Notes: generated by a model from the sequence alone, not told the origin. Shown: positions 51,058 through 63,122, numbered from the stretch's first letter. The stretch is 64,000 bases of DNA from an uncultured Lachnospiraceae bacterium (GCA_902783375.1 CACZQN010000025.1:25768-89767); one strand, 5' to 3'. Numbers and translations are program-made.

Positions 51058-51058
51058 G

Positions 51059-51550
51059 ATGGCAAATACAGCAGTGCAGAAAAAGCGGCTTCGGATCCTG
51101 ATTGCGCTGGTGCTCGTCTTTATCTGGGGGAATTCTCTGATGCCGGGACCGGTCTCGGGGACGATCAGTGAGACGGTGGTGGAAGTGGCCAAAGCGGTGG
51201 TGGAGGCCGTGATCGGCACTGCCCCGGAGAAGCCGGAACTGCCATCCATCTTCAGTGAACTGTTTCTGCGGAAGATGGCGCACTTTTCAGAGTATCTGGT
51301 TCTCGGACTGCTGATGGCAAGGTACCGGCTGCTTTTTGCGGAAGAGTTATGGAAGGCGCGGAAACCGGTTCTGTTTCTGACCACCATCGCGCTGGGACTG
51401 GCAGTCTGCTTCCTCGATGAGACCATCCAGCTGTTCGTGCCCGGCCGTGCGGGAATGGTCATGGATATGTGGATCGATCTCGCGGGCTTTTCTGTCGGTG
51501 CTTCCATCATGACCGGCGTGATGCGGCGGAAGGAGAAACAGAAGGCCTGA
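51059..51550 (+). CDS. VanZ-family membrane protein
   Basis: The 163-residue protein has about four membrane helices with the VanZ pattern: IWGNSLMPG near the start, RKMAHFSEYLVLGLL in the middle and LDETIQLFVPGRAGMVMDMWIDLAGFSVG near the end. VanZ proteins raise teicoplanin tolerance in enterococci, but most chromosomal homologues have unknown roles. The start lies one base after the preceding stop. Confidence 0.9.
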   Translation: MANTAVQKKRLRILIALVLVFIWGNSLMPGPVSGTISETVVEVAKAVVEAVIGTAPEKPELPSIFSELFLRKMAHFSEYLVLGLLMARYRLLFAEELWKARKPVLFLTTIALGLAVCFLDETIQLFVPGRAGMVMDMWIDLAGFSVGASIMTGVMRRKEKQKA

Positions 51551-51551
51551 T

Positions 51552-51580
51552 TTGACAAAACGCGGGAGCCAAAGTATCAT
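51552..51580 (+). promoter_or_regulatory. Promoter of the holB-ricT-trmN6-rsmI unit
   Basis: TTGACA (51552-51557) and TATCAT (51575-51580) are 17 bases apart, just after the VanZ stop. Confidence 0.7.
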
Positions 51581-51663
51581 AGGATAGAACCCGCACAGCG
51601 GTAAAAGGAAGTGGTTGTAAGCTTGTTTTCTGCAGCCATATAGAGACAGGGAGGTGAGGCTTC

Positions 51664-52677
51664 GTGCAGGACGGAATCATCGGGCATGAAAAGATTGTCA
51701 GACATATGAGCGGTGCTGTGTCTGTCGGGAAGATCTCCCATGCCTACCTCTTTGAGGGCGAGAAAGGAAGCGGGAAACGATTCCTGGCAGATTATTTTGC
51801 AAAGCTGATGCTCTGTGAGCACCCGGTGAAGGAGATGGGACCGGACGGAAAGGAACGCCTGGCGCCCTGTGGGAAGTGTCTCACCTGCCGCAAGGTGGCG
51901 GATGGGAATCATCCGGACCTGATCCATGTGACGCACGAGAAGCCGAATGTGCTGGCGGTCGGAGAGGTGCGGGAGCAGGTCGTGAACTCCGTGGCACTCT
52001 TTCCCTATGAGGCGGAGCTGAAGATCTATGTGATCCCGGATGCGGATCTGATGAATGAAGCGGCACAGAATGCAATCCTGAAGACCATCGAGGAACCACC
52101 TTCTTATGTGGTGATTCTTCTGCTGGCGGAGAATGCGAACCGGCTGCTGCCGACGATCCGGTCGCGGTGCCTGACCCTGCCGGTGCGGCCGATTGACGAG
52201 AAGTTGATTACGGAGTATCTGATCGGGGAGCTGAAGATCCCGGATTATCTGGCACGGATGGCAGCGGCTTTTTCTGCGGGAAATATCGGGCGTGCGATCC
52301 GCTTTGCTTCTTCATCGGAATTTGAGGAAATGAAAGATACGGTGATCGGGATTCTGAAGCATCTCGATACCGGGGAAGATTCCGATGTGGTCGAACAGAC
52401 CAGGACGCTTGCAACCTATAAGAATGAGATCCGGGAGTGCATCGATCTGATGCTGCTCTGGTTCAAGGATCTGCTGGTGGTGAAGGCGACCGGGGACATG
52501 AACCGGATCGTCTACCAGGAGAACTATCCGGCCCTGCAGCAGCAGGCCGCACACCGGACATACAACGCCATCGAAGAAGCTGTGCAGGCGATGGAAGAGG
52601 CGAAGGCGCAGCTCCGGGCAAATGTGAATTTTGATAATGTGATCGAACTCATGCTGATGCAGATGAGGAAAGAGTGA
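51664..52677 (+). CDS. holB: DNA polymerase III delta' subunit
   Basis: The 337-residue clamp-loader protein begins DGIIGHEKIVRHMSGAVSVGKISHAYLFEGEKGSGKRF, with a Walker A-like GEKGSGKR. It has a zinc-binding group (Cys at LMCEH, then CGKCLTCRKV), NAILKTIEEPPSYVVILLLAENANRLLPTIRSRC with the SRC motif, and a C-terminal helical collar domain. GTG 51664 follows AGGGAGGTGAGG. The order holB, ricT, methyltransferase, rsmI, abrB is the conserved Firmicutes cluster. Confidence 0.93.
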   Translation: MQDGIIGHEKIVRHMSGAVSVGKISHAYLFEGEKGSGKRFLADYFAKLMLCEHPVKEMGPDGKERLAPCGKCLTCRKVADGNHPDLIHVTHEKPNVLAVGEVREQVVNSVALFPYEAELKIYVIPDADLMNEAAQNAILKTIEEPPSYVVILLLAENANRLLPTIRSRCLTLPVRPIDEKLITEYLIGELKIPDYLARMAAAFSAGNIGRAIRFASSSEFEEMKDTVIGILKHLDTGEDSDVVEQTRTLATYKNEIRECIDLMLLWFKDLLVVKATGDMNRIVYQENYPALQQQAAHRTYNAIEEAVQAMEEAKAQLRANVNFDNVIELMLMQMRKE

Positions 52678-52685
52678 GCACTTTT

Positions 52686-52860
52686 ATGATTTCAGGACCG
52701 ACATCTTATAGACCGCCGCTGCGCGGCTAATCGTTGCTGCGCAACTCTTGTCTATAAGCGGCGGCAGAGCCGGCCGGTAAGAATTTGATAGAAAGCGGCT
52801 TTGAAAGCAAGCTTTCAGCCGCTTGTCTTTCAAATTCTTGTCGGTCCTGAACAGTTACGT
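52686..52860 (+). repeat. Nested-palindrome repeat element, copy B
   Basis: Bounded by TTCAGGACCGACA and its inverse TGTCGGTCCTGA followed by ACAGTTACGT. Module 1 is TATAGAC...GTCTATA enclosing GCCGCTGCGCGGC and GTTGCTGCGCAAC. Module 2 is GAATTTGA...AGCGGCT against AGCCGCT...TCAAATTC. It lies between holB and ricT within an otherwise compact cluster, so it is probably transcribed through. Confidence 0.9.
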
Positions 52861-52877
52861 GGACTTGAGGTACATAG

Positions 52878-53792
52878 ATGATGGTTACGATTATTGGTGT
52901 CCGCTTCCGGAAAGCGGGAAAGGTATATTATTTTGCGCCGGGTGCGTATGAGGTGAAGCTCGGTGATCATGTCATCGTCGAAACGGCGCGTGGCGTGGAG
53001 TTTGGTACGGTTGCACTGGAGCGGCGCGAGATCGAAGAGGACCAGGTGATCCTGCCGCTGAAGGAGGTCATCCGGGTGGCAACGCCGGAGGATGAGGCAA
53101 CGGATGTAGCGAACCGCCAGAAGGAGAAAGAGGCATTTGCCATCTGTCTGGAGAAGATCGCGAAGCACGGCCTCGAGATGAAGCTGATTGCCTGTGAGTA
53201 TACCTTTGATAACAATAAGGTCCTGTTCTATTTCACGGCAGATGGAAGAATCGACTTCCGTGAACTGGTCAAGGATCTGGCTTCTGTCTTCCGGACCAGG
53301 ATCGAGCTGCGGCAGATCGGCGTCCGGGATGAGACCAAGATGAAGGGCGGACTGGGAATCTGCGGCAGACCACTGTGCTGCCACAGCTACCTGACGGAGT
53401 TTATTCCGGTGTCCATTAAGATGGCAAAGGAGCAGAACCTTTCCCTGAATCCGTCGAAGATCTCCGGCGTCTGCGGCAGACTGATGTGCTGCCTGAAGTA
53501 TGAAGAGGATGCCTATGAGTATCTGAATTCCAAGCTGCCGGGTGTCGGGGACAGCGTGGAACTGCCGGACGGCAGACGCGGACAGGTCTCCGAGGTCAAT
53601 GTCCTGAAACAGCGTGTGAAGGTCATTGCGACCAATGATAAGGACGAGAAGGAAGTCTCTGAGTATGCGGCGAAGGATCTGAAATTCCGCCCGCGCAGAC
53701 GCCGGGACAACGGACCGCAGTCCGCGGAGGAGAAGGATGCGAAGGCGCTCGAGGCGATGGAGCGCCGCGAAGCGAAGGGACATCTCGACTGA
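52878..53792 (+). CDS. ricT: RicT/YaaT (PSP1-domain) protein
   Basis: The 304-residue protein carries the PSP1 C-terminal domain with the Cys motifs GICGRPLCCHSYL and GVCGRLMCCLKYE. In B. subtilis RicT forms the Y-complex with RicA and RicF, binds 4Fe-4S clusters and assists RNase Y and developmental phosphorelay. A Lys/Glu/Arg-rich tail (RPRRRRDNGPQSAEEKDAKALEAMERREAKG) extends the C-terminus. GAGG lies 7 bases upstream. Its TGA shares one base with the next ATG. Confidence 0.93.
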   Translation: MMVTIIGVRFRKAGKVYYFAPGAYEVKLGDHVIVETARGVEFGTVALERREIEEDQVILPLKEVIRVATPEDEATDVANRQKEKEAFAICLEKIAKHGLEMKLIACEYTFDNNKVLFYFTADGRIDFRELVKDLASVFRTRIELRQIGVRDETKMKGGLGICGRPLCCHSYLTEFIPVSIKMAKEQNLSLNPSKISGVCGRLMCCLKYEEDAYEYLNSKLPGVGDSVELPDGRRGQVSEVNVLKQRVKVIATNDKDEKEVSEYAAKDLKFRPRRRRDNGPQSAEEKDAKALEAMERREAKGHLD

Positions 53793-54523
53793 TGGTACGG
53801 CAGGATGATCTGCAGTGCTCCGGCCTCAGGATCCTGCAGGACCCGGAGCGATTCTGCTTTGGGATGGACGCGGTGCTGCTGGCCGGCTTTGCGGGCGTGA
53901 GGAAAGGCGAGACCGCGCTGGATCTGGGGACCGGGACCGGCATCATTCCGCTGCTTCTTGCCGCGAAGACGGAGGGAAGGCTCTTCCATGGGCTGGAACT
54001 GCAGGCGGAAAGTGCGGCGATGGCGGCGGACAGTGTGAGGCTGAACGAGGCGCGCCTTCTGGAGATGGGGAAGGAAATCCGGATTCTTCAGGGTGATCTG
54101 AAGGATGCCGCTGCACTCTATGGCAGAAGCAGCATGGATGTGGTGACCTGCAATCCACCCTATATGAAGGGTGCGCACGGGATCACCAATCCGGCCGATG
54201 CGAAAGCGATCGCAAGACACGAGATCAGCTGCACCTTTGAAGATGTGGCAAGAGAAACCGCAGCTGTGCTGAAGTCCGGCGGCAGGTTCTTCCTGGTGCA
54301 CCGGCCTTTCCGGATCCCGGAGCTGTTTCAGACCATGCAAGCCCATCACCTTGAACCGAAGCGGATGCGGCTGGTCTACCCGTATGTGGACCGGGAGCCG
54401 AACATGGTGCTGGTGGAAGCAGTCAAGGGCGGCAATCCGCGGATGACGGTCGAAAAACCGCTGATCATCTGGGAGGCACAGGGGATCTACAGCGAAGAGA
54501 TGCGGAGAGATTACGGGTACTGA
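53792..54523 (+). CDS. tRNA1(Val) (adenine37-N6)-methyltransferase-like protein
   Basis: The 243-residue class I methyltransferase has the SAM loop ALDLGTGTGIIPLLLAAK and the adenine-N6 motif NPPYMKG. It matches the YfiC/TrmN6 and YabB group encoded at this place in Firmicutes. In E. coli TrmN6 makes m6A37 in tRNA1(Val); the Firmicutes substrate is less certain. Translation is coupled to ricT by a one-base overlap. Confidence 0.9.
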   Translation: MVRQDDLQCSGLRILQDPERFCFGMDAVLLAGFAGVRKGETALDLGTGTGIIPLLLAAKTEGRLFHGLELQAESAAMAADSVRLNEARLLEMGKEIRILQGDLKDAAALYGRSSMDVVTCNPPYMKGAHGITNPADAKAIARHEISCTFEDVARETAAVLKSGGRFFLVHRPFRIPELFQTMQAHHLEPKRMRLVYPYVDREPNMVLVEAVKGGNPRMTVEKPLIIWEAQGIYSEEMRRDYGY

Positions 54524-54580
54524 CAGGGACTGCGGCAGCGGGAAATGAAGAGAGCGCTGAGCGCGACAGGGAGGATCAGG

Positions 54581-55432
54581 ATGCAGACGGGAACATTATA
54601 TATCTGCGCGACGCCCATCGGGAATCTGGAGGACATCACCTACCGGGTGGTGCGGACGCTCGGGGAAGTCGATCTGATCGCGGCAGAAGACACCAGGGGA
54701 AGCCTGAAACTGCTGAATCATTTTGACATCCATACACCCATGACCAGTTATCATGAGTACAACAAATATGACAAGGCTGTCTATCTGGTCAGGGAGCTGC
54801 TTGCAGGAAAGTCCATCGCGCTGATTACGGATGCGGGGACGCCCGGCATCTCGGATCCGGGCGAGGAACTGGTCAGGCAGGCGGTGGAAGCGGGCGTCAC
54901 GGTGACATCGCTTCCGGGAGCGGCTGCCTGTATCACGGCACTGACGATCTCCGCACTACCGACGAGGCGGTTCGCCTTCGAGGCATTTCTCCCGGCGGAA
55001 AAAGCAGATAAGAAGGAACGGCGGCGGATCCTCGGGGAGCTCGCAGAGGAAACTCGGACGATCATCCTCTATGAGGCACCCCATCACCTGAAGAAGACCC
55101 TGGCAGACCTCTATGAGGCGCTGGGGGACCGGAAGATCAGTCTCTGCCGGGAACTGACAAAGGTCCACGAAGAAGCCTTCCGCACGACGATCCGCGAGGC
55201 GATCGGCTGGTATGAGACGCATGAGCCGCGGGGAGAGTATGTACTGGTGATCGCAGGAAGAGATCTGGAGGCCAAAGAAGAAGAAGCCAGAAAGGCCTGG
55301 CAGGAGATGAGCGTCGCGGAACATCTGCAGAAATATCTGGACGAGGGTCTGGATGAGAAAGCGGCGATGAAGGCCGTGGCGGAAGACCGCGGAGTTCCGA
55401 AGCGGGAGATCTACCGGGAACTGAAAACCTGA
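54581..55432 (+). CDS. rsmI: 16S rRNA (cytidine1402-2'-O)-methyltransferase
   Basis: The 283-residue tetrapyrrole-methylase-fold protein has GTLYICATPIGNLEDITYR, VDLIAAEDTRGSLKLLNHF, TSYHEYN, IALITDAGTPGISDPGEELVRQA and SLPGAAACITALTISALPTRRFAFEAFLP, diagnostic for RsmI (YabC in B. subtilis). ATG 54581 follows AGGGAGG by 6 bases; ATG 54545 has no such site. Confidence 0.95.
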   Translation: MQTGTLYICATPIGNLEDITYRVVRTLGEVDLIAAEDTRGSLKLLNHFDIHTPMTSYHEYNKYDKAVYLVRELLAGKSIALITDAGTPGISDPGEELVRQAVEAGVTVTSLPGAAACITALTISALPTRRFAFEAFLPAEKADKKERRRILGELAEETRTIILYEAPHHLKKTLADLYEALGDRKISLCRELTKVHEEAFRTTIREAIGWYETHEPRGEYVLVIAGRDLEAKEEEARKAWQEMSVAEHLQKYLDEGLDEKAAMKAVAEDRGVPKREIYRELKT

Positions 55433-55479
55433 TCCGGCTGCGCCATGAACTGGCCTGGAACGGTGACCGACATAGGAAT

Positions 55480-55525
55480 AAAGAAAGACAGGCAGGATGA
55501 AACATCCGCCTGTCTTTCTTTGTAC
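55480..55525. terminator. Bidirectional terminator between rsmI and abrB
   Basis: AAAGAAAGACAGGC(A)GGATG pairs with CATCC(G)CCTGTCTTTCTTT over almost 19 bp, with A and T flanks serving both converging genes. Confidence 0.92.
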
Positions 55526-55538
55526 TTCGGGAAAAGTT

Positions 55539-55796
55539 TTACTCGATCACTCCAGCCATCTTCGCCAGTTCAATGATGGACTTTTTGGAGACTTTCTTAT
55601 CATAGAAGTCGTAGAGGTCCTCTTTCTCGCCGGTGAAGATATCACTCGGCTCATACTTCTGTAAGATAATCTTGTTTTCATCGACGTAGATCTCTAACGG
55701 ATCCCTTTCCGTCGCTCCCATCGTCCGTCTCAACTCAATTGGCAGTGTGATACGGCCCAACTCATCCAGTCTGCGAACAATACCTGTGCTCTTCAT
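55539..55796 (-). CDS. AbrB-family transition-state regulator
   Basis: The 85-residue protein has the AbrB swapped-hairpin DNA-binding domain at its N-terminus (MKSTGIVRRLDELGRITLPIELRRTMG, LEIYVDENKIILQKYEP) and a short helical C-terminal half. GGGAGG precedes ATG 55796. Its place opposite rsmI matches abrB in B. subtilis, where the protein represses stationary-phase genes. Confidence 0.93.
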   Translation of the reverse strand: MKSTGIVRRLDELGRITLPIELRRTMGATERDPLEIYVDENKIILQKYEPSDIFTGEKEDLYDFYDKKVSKKSIIELAKMAGVIE

Positions 55797-56182
55797 CGGT
55801 TCAAACCTCCCTTTCTGCCTCTCGGCTATAGTACTATGCACTATCATAATAACATGGTCTATACAATTTGTAAAGCATATTTTGGGAAAAAATAGTCTAA
55901 TATCACCATTCCTTGTATAATTCTGAATAATCAACTGTAAATGATTGTAAATTCGACAAAAGTCTGACAAATTACTCCAATTGTGCTCAAATATTCTCTA
56001 CTGTTTAGATTCGACTAACGGCACAAATATACCGGAAAATTCCATTTTTCAGAAGAAATCGCACAAAAAGAACGGAAAAGGGATATCTTTCTATACAATT
56101 TCCGTGTATACTGGAAAGGAGAAGGAAGGCGAGGCCGGATGTGGTATCCGGCCGTCCTACAGATTGAGAAGGGGGCAGTAAC
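55797..56182. other. AT-rich intergenic region between abrB and the esterase gene
   Basis: The left part holds the abrB promoter. The right part has TATACT at 56107-56112 ahead of AAAGGAG, which may serve the esterase, but no good -35 is visible. No gene is seen. Confidence 0.5.
55846..55874 (-). promoter_or_regulatory. abrB promoter (minus strand)
   Basis: On the minus strand TTTACA (55869-55874) and TATTAT (55846-55851) are 17 bases apart. ATAGTACTAT and nearby GCACTAT dyads downstream may be autoregulatory sites. Confidence 0.7.
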
Positions 56183-57310
56183 ATGCGCGAATATGATTAC
56201 AAAGAAGTGGAGATGCTGCAGGCATCCTGTGAGAAGGTGACATCCTTTGGGACAGAGGTTCAGGTGAAGCCGATTCCGGGCGTGGCAGAAGCCGGACGGA
56301 TCGATCCGCACGAGCTGGATATCATCAAGGAGCACTGGGTGGCGAGAGGCATGAACCCGGCGGAAGAGGATCTGCCGGAGTGGGACAGAGGCCTGTCACC
56401 GATCGAGAAGATGCGGGATATGATGGGGTTCCCGAATCACAACATCTGTGTGGACGAAATTCACACAAAATATGAAGAGATCACGAACGAGGAATTCGGG
56501 ACCACCGTCGGAATCTGGCGCTATTATCCGAGAAAGGTGATGAGAAAGCCGGATAAGCCTGCCCTGATGTTCATCCACGGCGGCGGCTGGGTTGGCGGAA
56601 CACCGTACACGGTCGAGAACTTCTGCCGCTTTATCGCCGAGCAGGCTGAAGCAGTTGTCTTCAACATTGATTATGCACTTGCACCGGAGCAGAAGTATCC
56701 GATCGGTTTCAAGGATTGCTGGTGTGCCCTGAAGCATATCTATGACCACGCAGAAGAATACAAGATTGACAAGAATAAAATCGCTGTTTCCGGTGACTCG
56801 GCAGGCGGCAACCTGACCTGTGCGCTGGCGATGAAGGACCGGGATATGGGAACGCACATGATTGCTCTGCAGGTGCCGATCTACCCGGTAGTCACCTTCT
56901 TCACCAGCGGCAATCCATTTACCTTCGACATCCATCACTATGAGATGTGTGATGAGCAGAAAGAGATCATCGACGGCATGATTTCCATCGGCCGCCCGAA
57001 GACCGAGAATGATGGCGTGATGATGGGCGATATGTATGTGACCTGCGAGGAGGCTGCTTACCTGCCGTACGTCAGCCCGATGTTTGCACACGACCACACC
57101 CATCTGGCGAAGGCCCTCTGTGTCGGCGCGGAGTTCGATGGCCTCAGAGAGCAGACCGAGTATTACGGGAAGATGCTGCGCGATGCGGGCAATGATGTCC
57201 GGATTCTCCGGTACAAAGGTGTCTCCCATGCCTTCATCGACAGACTTGGCTTCGTGCCGCAGGCAGAAGACCTGGGCCTTGAGATCGCAAAAGAAATGAA
57301 AGCACTGTGA
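56183..57310 (+). CDS. Alpha/beta hydrolase, hormone-sensitive-lipase type
   Basis: The 375-residue protein has the HSL oxyanion motif HGGGWVGG and the nucleophile elbow GDSAGGN (Ser206). A downstream Asp lies in AEFDGLREQTEYYGKML and the catalytic His in YKGVSHAFIDRLG. It would hydrolyse short acyl esters in the cytoplasm. An N-terminal extension of about 120 residues precedes the core. The rfbB gene follows 28 bases later; no functional link is obvious. Confidence 0.88.
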   Translation: MREYDYKEVEMLQASCEKVTSFGTEVQVKPIPGVAEAGRIDPHELDIIKEHWVARGMNPAEEDLPEWDRGLSPIEKMRDMMGFPNHNICVDEIHTKYEEITNEEFGTTVGIWRYYPRKVMRKPDKPALMFIHGGGWVGGTPYTVENFCRFIAEQAEAVVFNIDYALAPEQKYPIGFKDCWCALKHIYDHAEEYKIDKNKIAVSGDSAGGNLTCALAMKDRDMGTHMIALQVPIYPVVTFFTSGNPFTFDIHHYEMCDEQKEIIDGMISIGRPKTENDGVMMGDMYVTCEEAAYLPYVSPMFAHDHTHLAKALCVGAEFDGLREQTEYYGKMLRDAGNDVRILRYKGVSHAFIDRLGFVPQAEDLGLEIAKEMKAL

Positions 57311-57338
57311 TGCATGCTAAGAAAGAAGGAATGTATTC

Positions 57339-58421
57339 ATGACCACCTATCTTGTCACCGGCGGTGCCGGTTTTATCGGATCGAACTATATTCTGTACAT
57401 GTTCCACAAGTATAGCGACCAGATCCGCATCATCAATGTAGATGCGCTGACCTACGCCGGGAACCTGGAGAACCTGAAGTCCGTCGAGGATCTCCCGAAC
57501 TATACCTTCATCCGTGCGGATATCACGGATAAGGAGGCGATCACAAAGATCTTCGAGGACAATGAGATTGACCAGGTGATCCACTTTGCGGCGGAAAGCC
57601 ATGTGGACCGGAGCATCCGGAACCCGGAGGTCTTCGTGAAGACGAATGTGCTGGGGACGGCCGTGATGCTGAACTGCGCGCGGGCAGCCTGGGAGAGGGC
57701 GGACGGCAGCTATCCTGCCGGGAAGCGGTTCCACCATGTCTCGACCGATGAGGTCTACGGATCGCTGCCGGATGACGGGGTGAGTTATTTCTATGAGACG
57801 ACGCCATACGCACCGCACAGCCCATATTCGGCGTCGAAGGCGAGCTCTGACATGCTTGTGCGTGCCTACATCGACACGTACCATTTCCCTGCAAATATCA
57901 CGAACACGTCGAATAACTATGGTCCGTACCAGTTCCCGGAGAAGCTGATCCCGCTGATGATCAACAATGCGCTTCACGGGAAGCCGCTCCCGGTCTATGG
58001 GGACGGCCGGAATATCCGCGACTGGCTGTATGTGGATGACCACGCGAAGGGCATCGACATGGTCGGTCTGTATGGAAAGCTTGGCGAGACCTACAACATC
58101 GGCGGTCACAATGAGAGAAGAAACATCGAGATCGTGACAACGATCATCGATACGCTCTTAGAGCTTCTGCCGGATTCGGATCCGCGGAAGAAGAACGTGA
58201 GCCGCGACCTGATCACGTACGTCGAGGACCGGAAGGGCCACGACCGCCGCTACGCGATCGCCCCGGACAAGGCGAAGCGGGAGCTCGGCTGGGAGCCGGA
58301 CACCACCTTTGAGGTCGGAATTAAGAAGACGATTAAATGGTACCTCGAGAATGAGGAATGGTTCTCCCATGTGACCAGCGGAGATTATCAGAAGTACTAT
58401 GAGGAGATGTATCACACCTGA
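57339..58421 (+). CDS. rfbB: dTDP-glucose 4,6-dehydratase
   Basis: The 360-residue extended SDR shows the NAD motif TGGAGFIGSNY, the substrate loop HFAAESHVDRSI, FHHVSTDEVYGSLP with the catalytic Thr-Asp-Glu, and YSASKASSDMLV with YxxxK. It then has NNYGPYQFPEKLIPLMI and GRNIRDWLYVDDH. It makes dTDP-4-keto-6-deoxyglucose for rhamnose and other deoxysugars. No other rml genes are adjacent. Confidence 0.96.
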   Translation: MTTYLVTGGAGFIGSNYILYMFHKYSDQIRIINVDALTYAGNLENLKSVEDLPNYTFIRADITDKEAITKIFEDNEIDQVIHFAAESHVDRSIRNPEVFVKTNVLGTAVMLNCARAAWERADGSYPAGKRFHHVSTDEVYGSLPDDGVSYFYETTPYAPHSPYSASKASSDMLVRAYIDTYHFPANITNTSNNYGPYQFPEKLIPLMINNALHGKPLPVYGDGRNIRDWLYVDDHAKGIDMVGLYGKLGETYNIGGHNERRNIEIVTTIIDTLLELLPDSDPRKKNVSRDLITYVEDRKGHDRRYAIAPDKAKRELGWEPDTTFEVGIKKTIKWYLENEEWFSHVTSGDYQKYYEEMYHT

Positions 58422-58458
58422 TTTTCACAAACTGCAAGAAACAAAACGGCATTCTTTC

Positions 58459-58487
58459 TTGACGGAAGAGGGGAATTTCTGTAGACT
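58459..58487 (+). promoter_or_regulatory. Promoter of the first GH1 gene
   Basis: TTGACG (58459-58464) and TAGACT (58482-58487) are 17 bases apart. Confidence 0.65.
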
Positions 58488-58500
58488 TAAGGAAGAGTGT

Positions 58501-58516
58501 ATTGCTCATGAGCAAT
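58501..58516. promoter_or_regulatory. 16-bp perfect palindrome downstream of the GH1 promoter
   Basis: ATTGCTCATGAGCAAT lies at roughly +7 to +22 of the expected transcript. AGCAATGC half-sites recur immediately downstream. This is a typical position for a repressor or antiterminator-type operator. Confidence 0.6.
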
Positions 58517-58534
58517 GCAGAAAAGCAATGCTGA

Positions 58535-60067
<1,533 letters not shown>

Positions 60068-60079
60068 TATCTGATTCAT

Positions 60080-60147
60080 ACCGACAAGATTTTCTGTAAA
60101 TCACCAGAACATTGCTGGTTTCGATTTCAAAAGAAAATCTTGTCGGT
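60080..60147 (+). terminator. Large hairpin after the first GH1 gene
   Basis: ACCGACAAGATTTTCT (60080-60095) and AGAAAATCTTGTCGGT (60132-60147) form a perfect 16-bp stem around an inner CCAG/CTGG hairpin. The arm ACCGACAAGA is shared with the ends of the nested-palindrome elements, so this may be a reduced relative. Confidence 0.7.
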
Positions 60148-60197
60148 TACTATTCGGAAAAGAATCTGAGTAATCCATATTCCTGACAGTATCAACC

Positions 60198-60236
60198 ATA
60201 CCACCTGCGTATTGACTATGCAGGTGGTATTTTTCT
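60198..60236 (+). terminator. Second terminator before the next GH1 gene
   Basis: ATACCACCTGC and GCAGGTGGTAT form an 11-bp stem followed by TTTTCTG. Confidence 0.88.
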
Positions 60237-60255
60237 GTGTTTCTTTCAGAATTCA

Positions 60256-60284
60256 TTGCAATCAGGCATGGATTTTTCTATAAT
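60256..60284 (+). promoter_or_regulatory. Promoter of the second GH1 gene
   Basis: TTGCAA (60256-60261) and TATAAT (60279-60284) are 17 bases apart. Confidence 0.8.
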
Positions 60285-60286
60285 AA

Positions 60287-61798
<1,512 letters not shown>

Positions 61799-61847
61799 AC
61801 AACCGTAACGGAACAGTTGCGGACTATGAGAGATTGGAAGGTTTACG

Positions 61848-63122
61848 ATGGCGAAGTTATATGATGTTGAATTCCGTTTTGACCCGAAGAATTATCCGGG
61901 TGAGATCCAGACAATCGGCCTGATGGGAGAGTTCCTCTTCTATAAGAGCGAGCTGACAGGCCACACAGATAAAACCGGTATGGTTGCCCTGACCGGACAG
62001 GGGATGCGGACGCTGCCGGTGACAAAATATGTCCCGGCGCAGTATGAGGATGGCATGTGCTCCATCGGCGGGCAGTACTATCAGGAGATGACCTTCGATG
62101 TGGCAGAAGGGGTTTATAAGACGTGGCTGAAGCTTCCGGCAGGCCTCTATGGATATGGGTTCGGGATCAATCTCGATTTCAGAGAGCCTGCAGAGGGAGA
62201 ACCGGCATTCTTCACGATCCGTGTGGATGACGGCAGGGATCTGGTGATCGACGGCGATATGCGGGAGATCCTCTTTTCCGGGAAGCAGGTCGTCTGTGAT
62301 CCGGAGAATCCGCCGCTGAACTCCACACTGACGGGCCTGCAGCAGAAGTCTCCGCTCTATGTCGGGATGGCAAAGGATCACCCAGAGATGCCGTGGCTCC
62401 CACCGGAAAAGGTCCATGAGAGCCTCGGGACGGTAGCCTATATCTCCTATCGGGATGTGGACTGGAAGCTGCAGAGCCTGGGCATCTATCTGCCGCCGAC
62501 CTTCACCAGAGAAAAGACCTATCCGGTCATCTATGTCTCCCATGGCGGCGGAGGAAATGAGGCAGACTGGTTCAGCCAGGGCGGCATCCACCACATCATG
62601 GAGAACCTGATCAACTGGGGAAAGACAGAGGAGGCGATCCTGGTGACGATGAACAACTCTGTTTATCCGGATCCTGAGGGTGCTTATCCGTGGAATTTCA
62701 AAAAGCTGGCGAAGAATCTGATCGAATGTGTGATCCCATTTGTGGAGATGATCTTCCCGGTGGCGAGAGATCCGGAACACCGCGCATTCTGTGGTCTGTC
62801 CATGGGCGGTATGACGACTGCCTACATGTACTATCATCACTCTGAGTACTTCAAATATTATGGCGCATTTTCCGGAGGCTTTTCTGATGGCGTGAACTAT
62901 ACCATCGATGATCCGAACCTTGCGAACTGCTACTGCCTTGTCGGATGCGGGGAGAAGGACTTTGCCTACAATGGCGATGAGATCGGCACCCCGGGGATGG
63001 TGAAGCGCCTTGAACAGGCAGGACTTCCGCATGAAGCCTACTATGTGCCGGGATCCCACGACTGGTTCACCTGGCCGCAGCTGTTCAGTTATTTTGCAGA
63101 GAATGTGATTTGGAAGAAATAA
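61848..63122 (+). CDS. Esterase of the enterochelin-esterase/feruloyl-esterase type
   Basis: The 424-residue protein has an N-terminal CBM48/Ig-like beta domain (about 1-120) and an esterase domain: LQSLGIYLPPTFTREKTYPVIYVSHGGGGNEADW, nucleophile elbow FCGLSMGGMT (Ser318) and the His in PGSHDWFTWPQLF. This layout is common in bacterial xylan and feruloyl esterases and in Fes-like proteins. No signal peptide. It may deacylate sugar substrates next to the GH1 enzymes. The SDR gene overlaps its stop by one base. Confidence 0.82.
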   Translation: MAKLYDVEFRFDPKNYPGEIQTIGLMGEFLFYKSELTGHTDKTGMVALTGQGMRTLPVTKYVPAQYEDGMCSIGGQYYQEMTFDVAEGVYKTWLKLPAGLYGYGFGINLDFREPAEGEPAFFTIRVDDGRDLVIDGDMREILFSGKQVVCDPENPPLNSTLTGLQQKSPLYVGMAKDHPEMPWLPPEKVHESLGTVAYISYRDVDWKLQSLGIYLPPTFTREKTYPVIYVSHGGGGNEADWFSQGGIHHIMENLINWGKTEEAILVTMNNSVYPDPEGAYPWNFKKLAKNLIECVIPFVEMIFPVARDPEHRAFCGLSMGGMTTAYMYYHHSEYFKYYGAFSGGFSDGVNYTIDDPNLANCYCLVGCGEKDFAYNGDEIGTPGMVKRLEQAGLPHEAYYVPGSHDWFTWPQLFSYFAENVIWKK

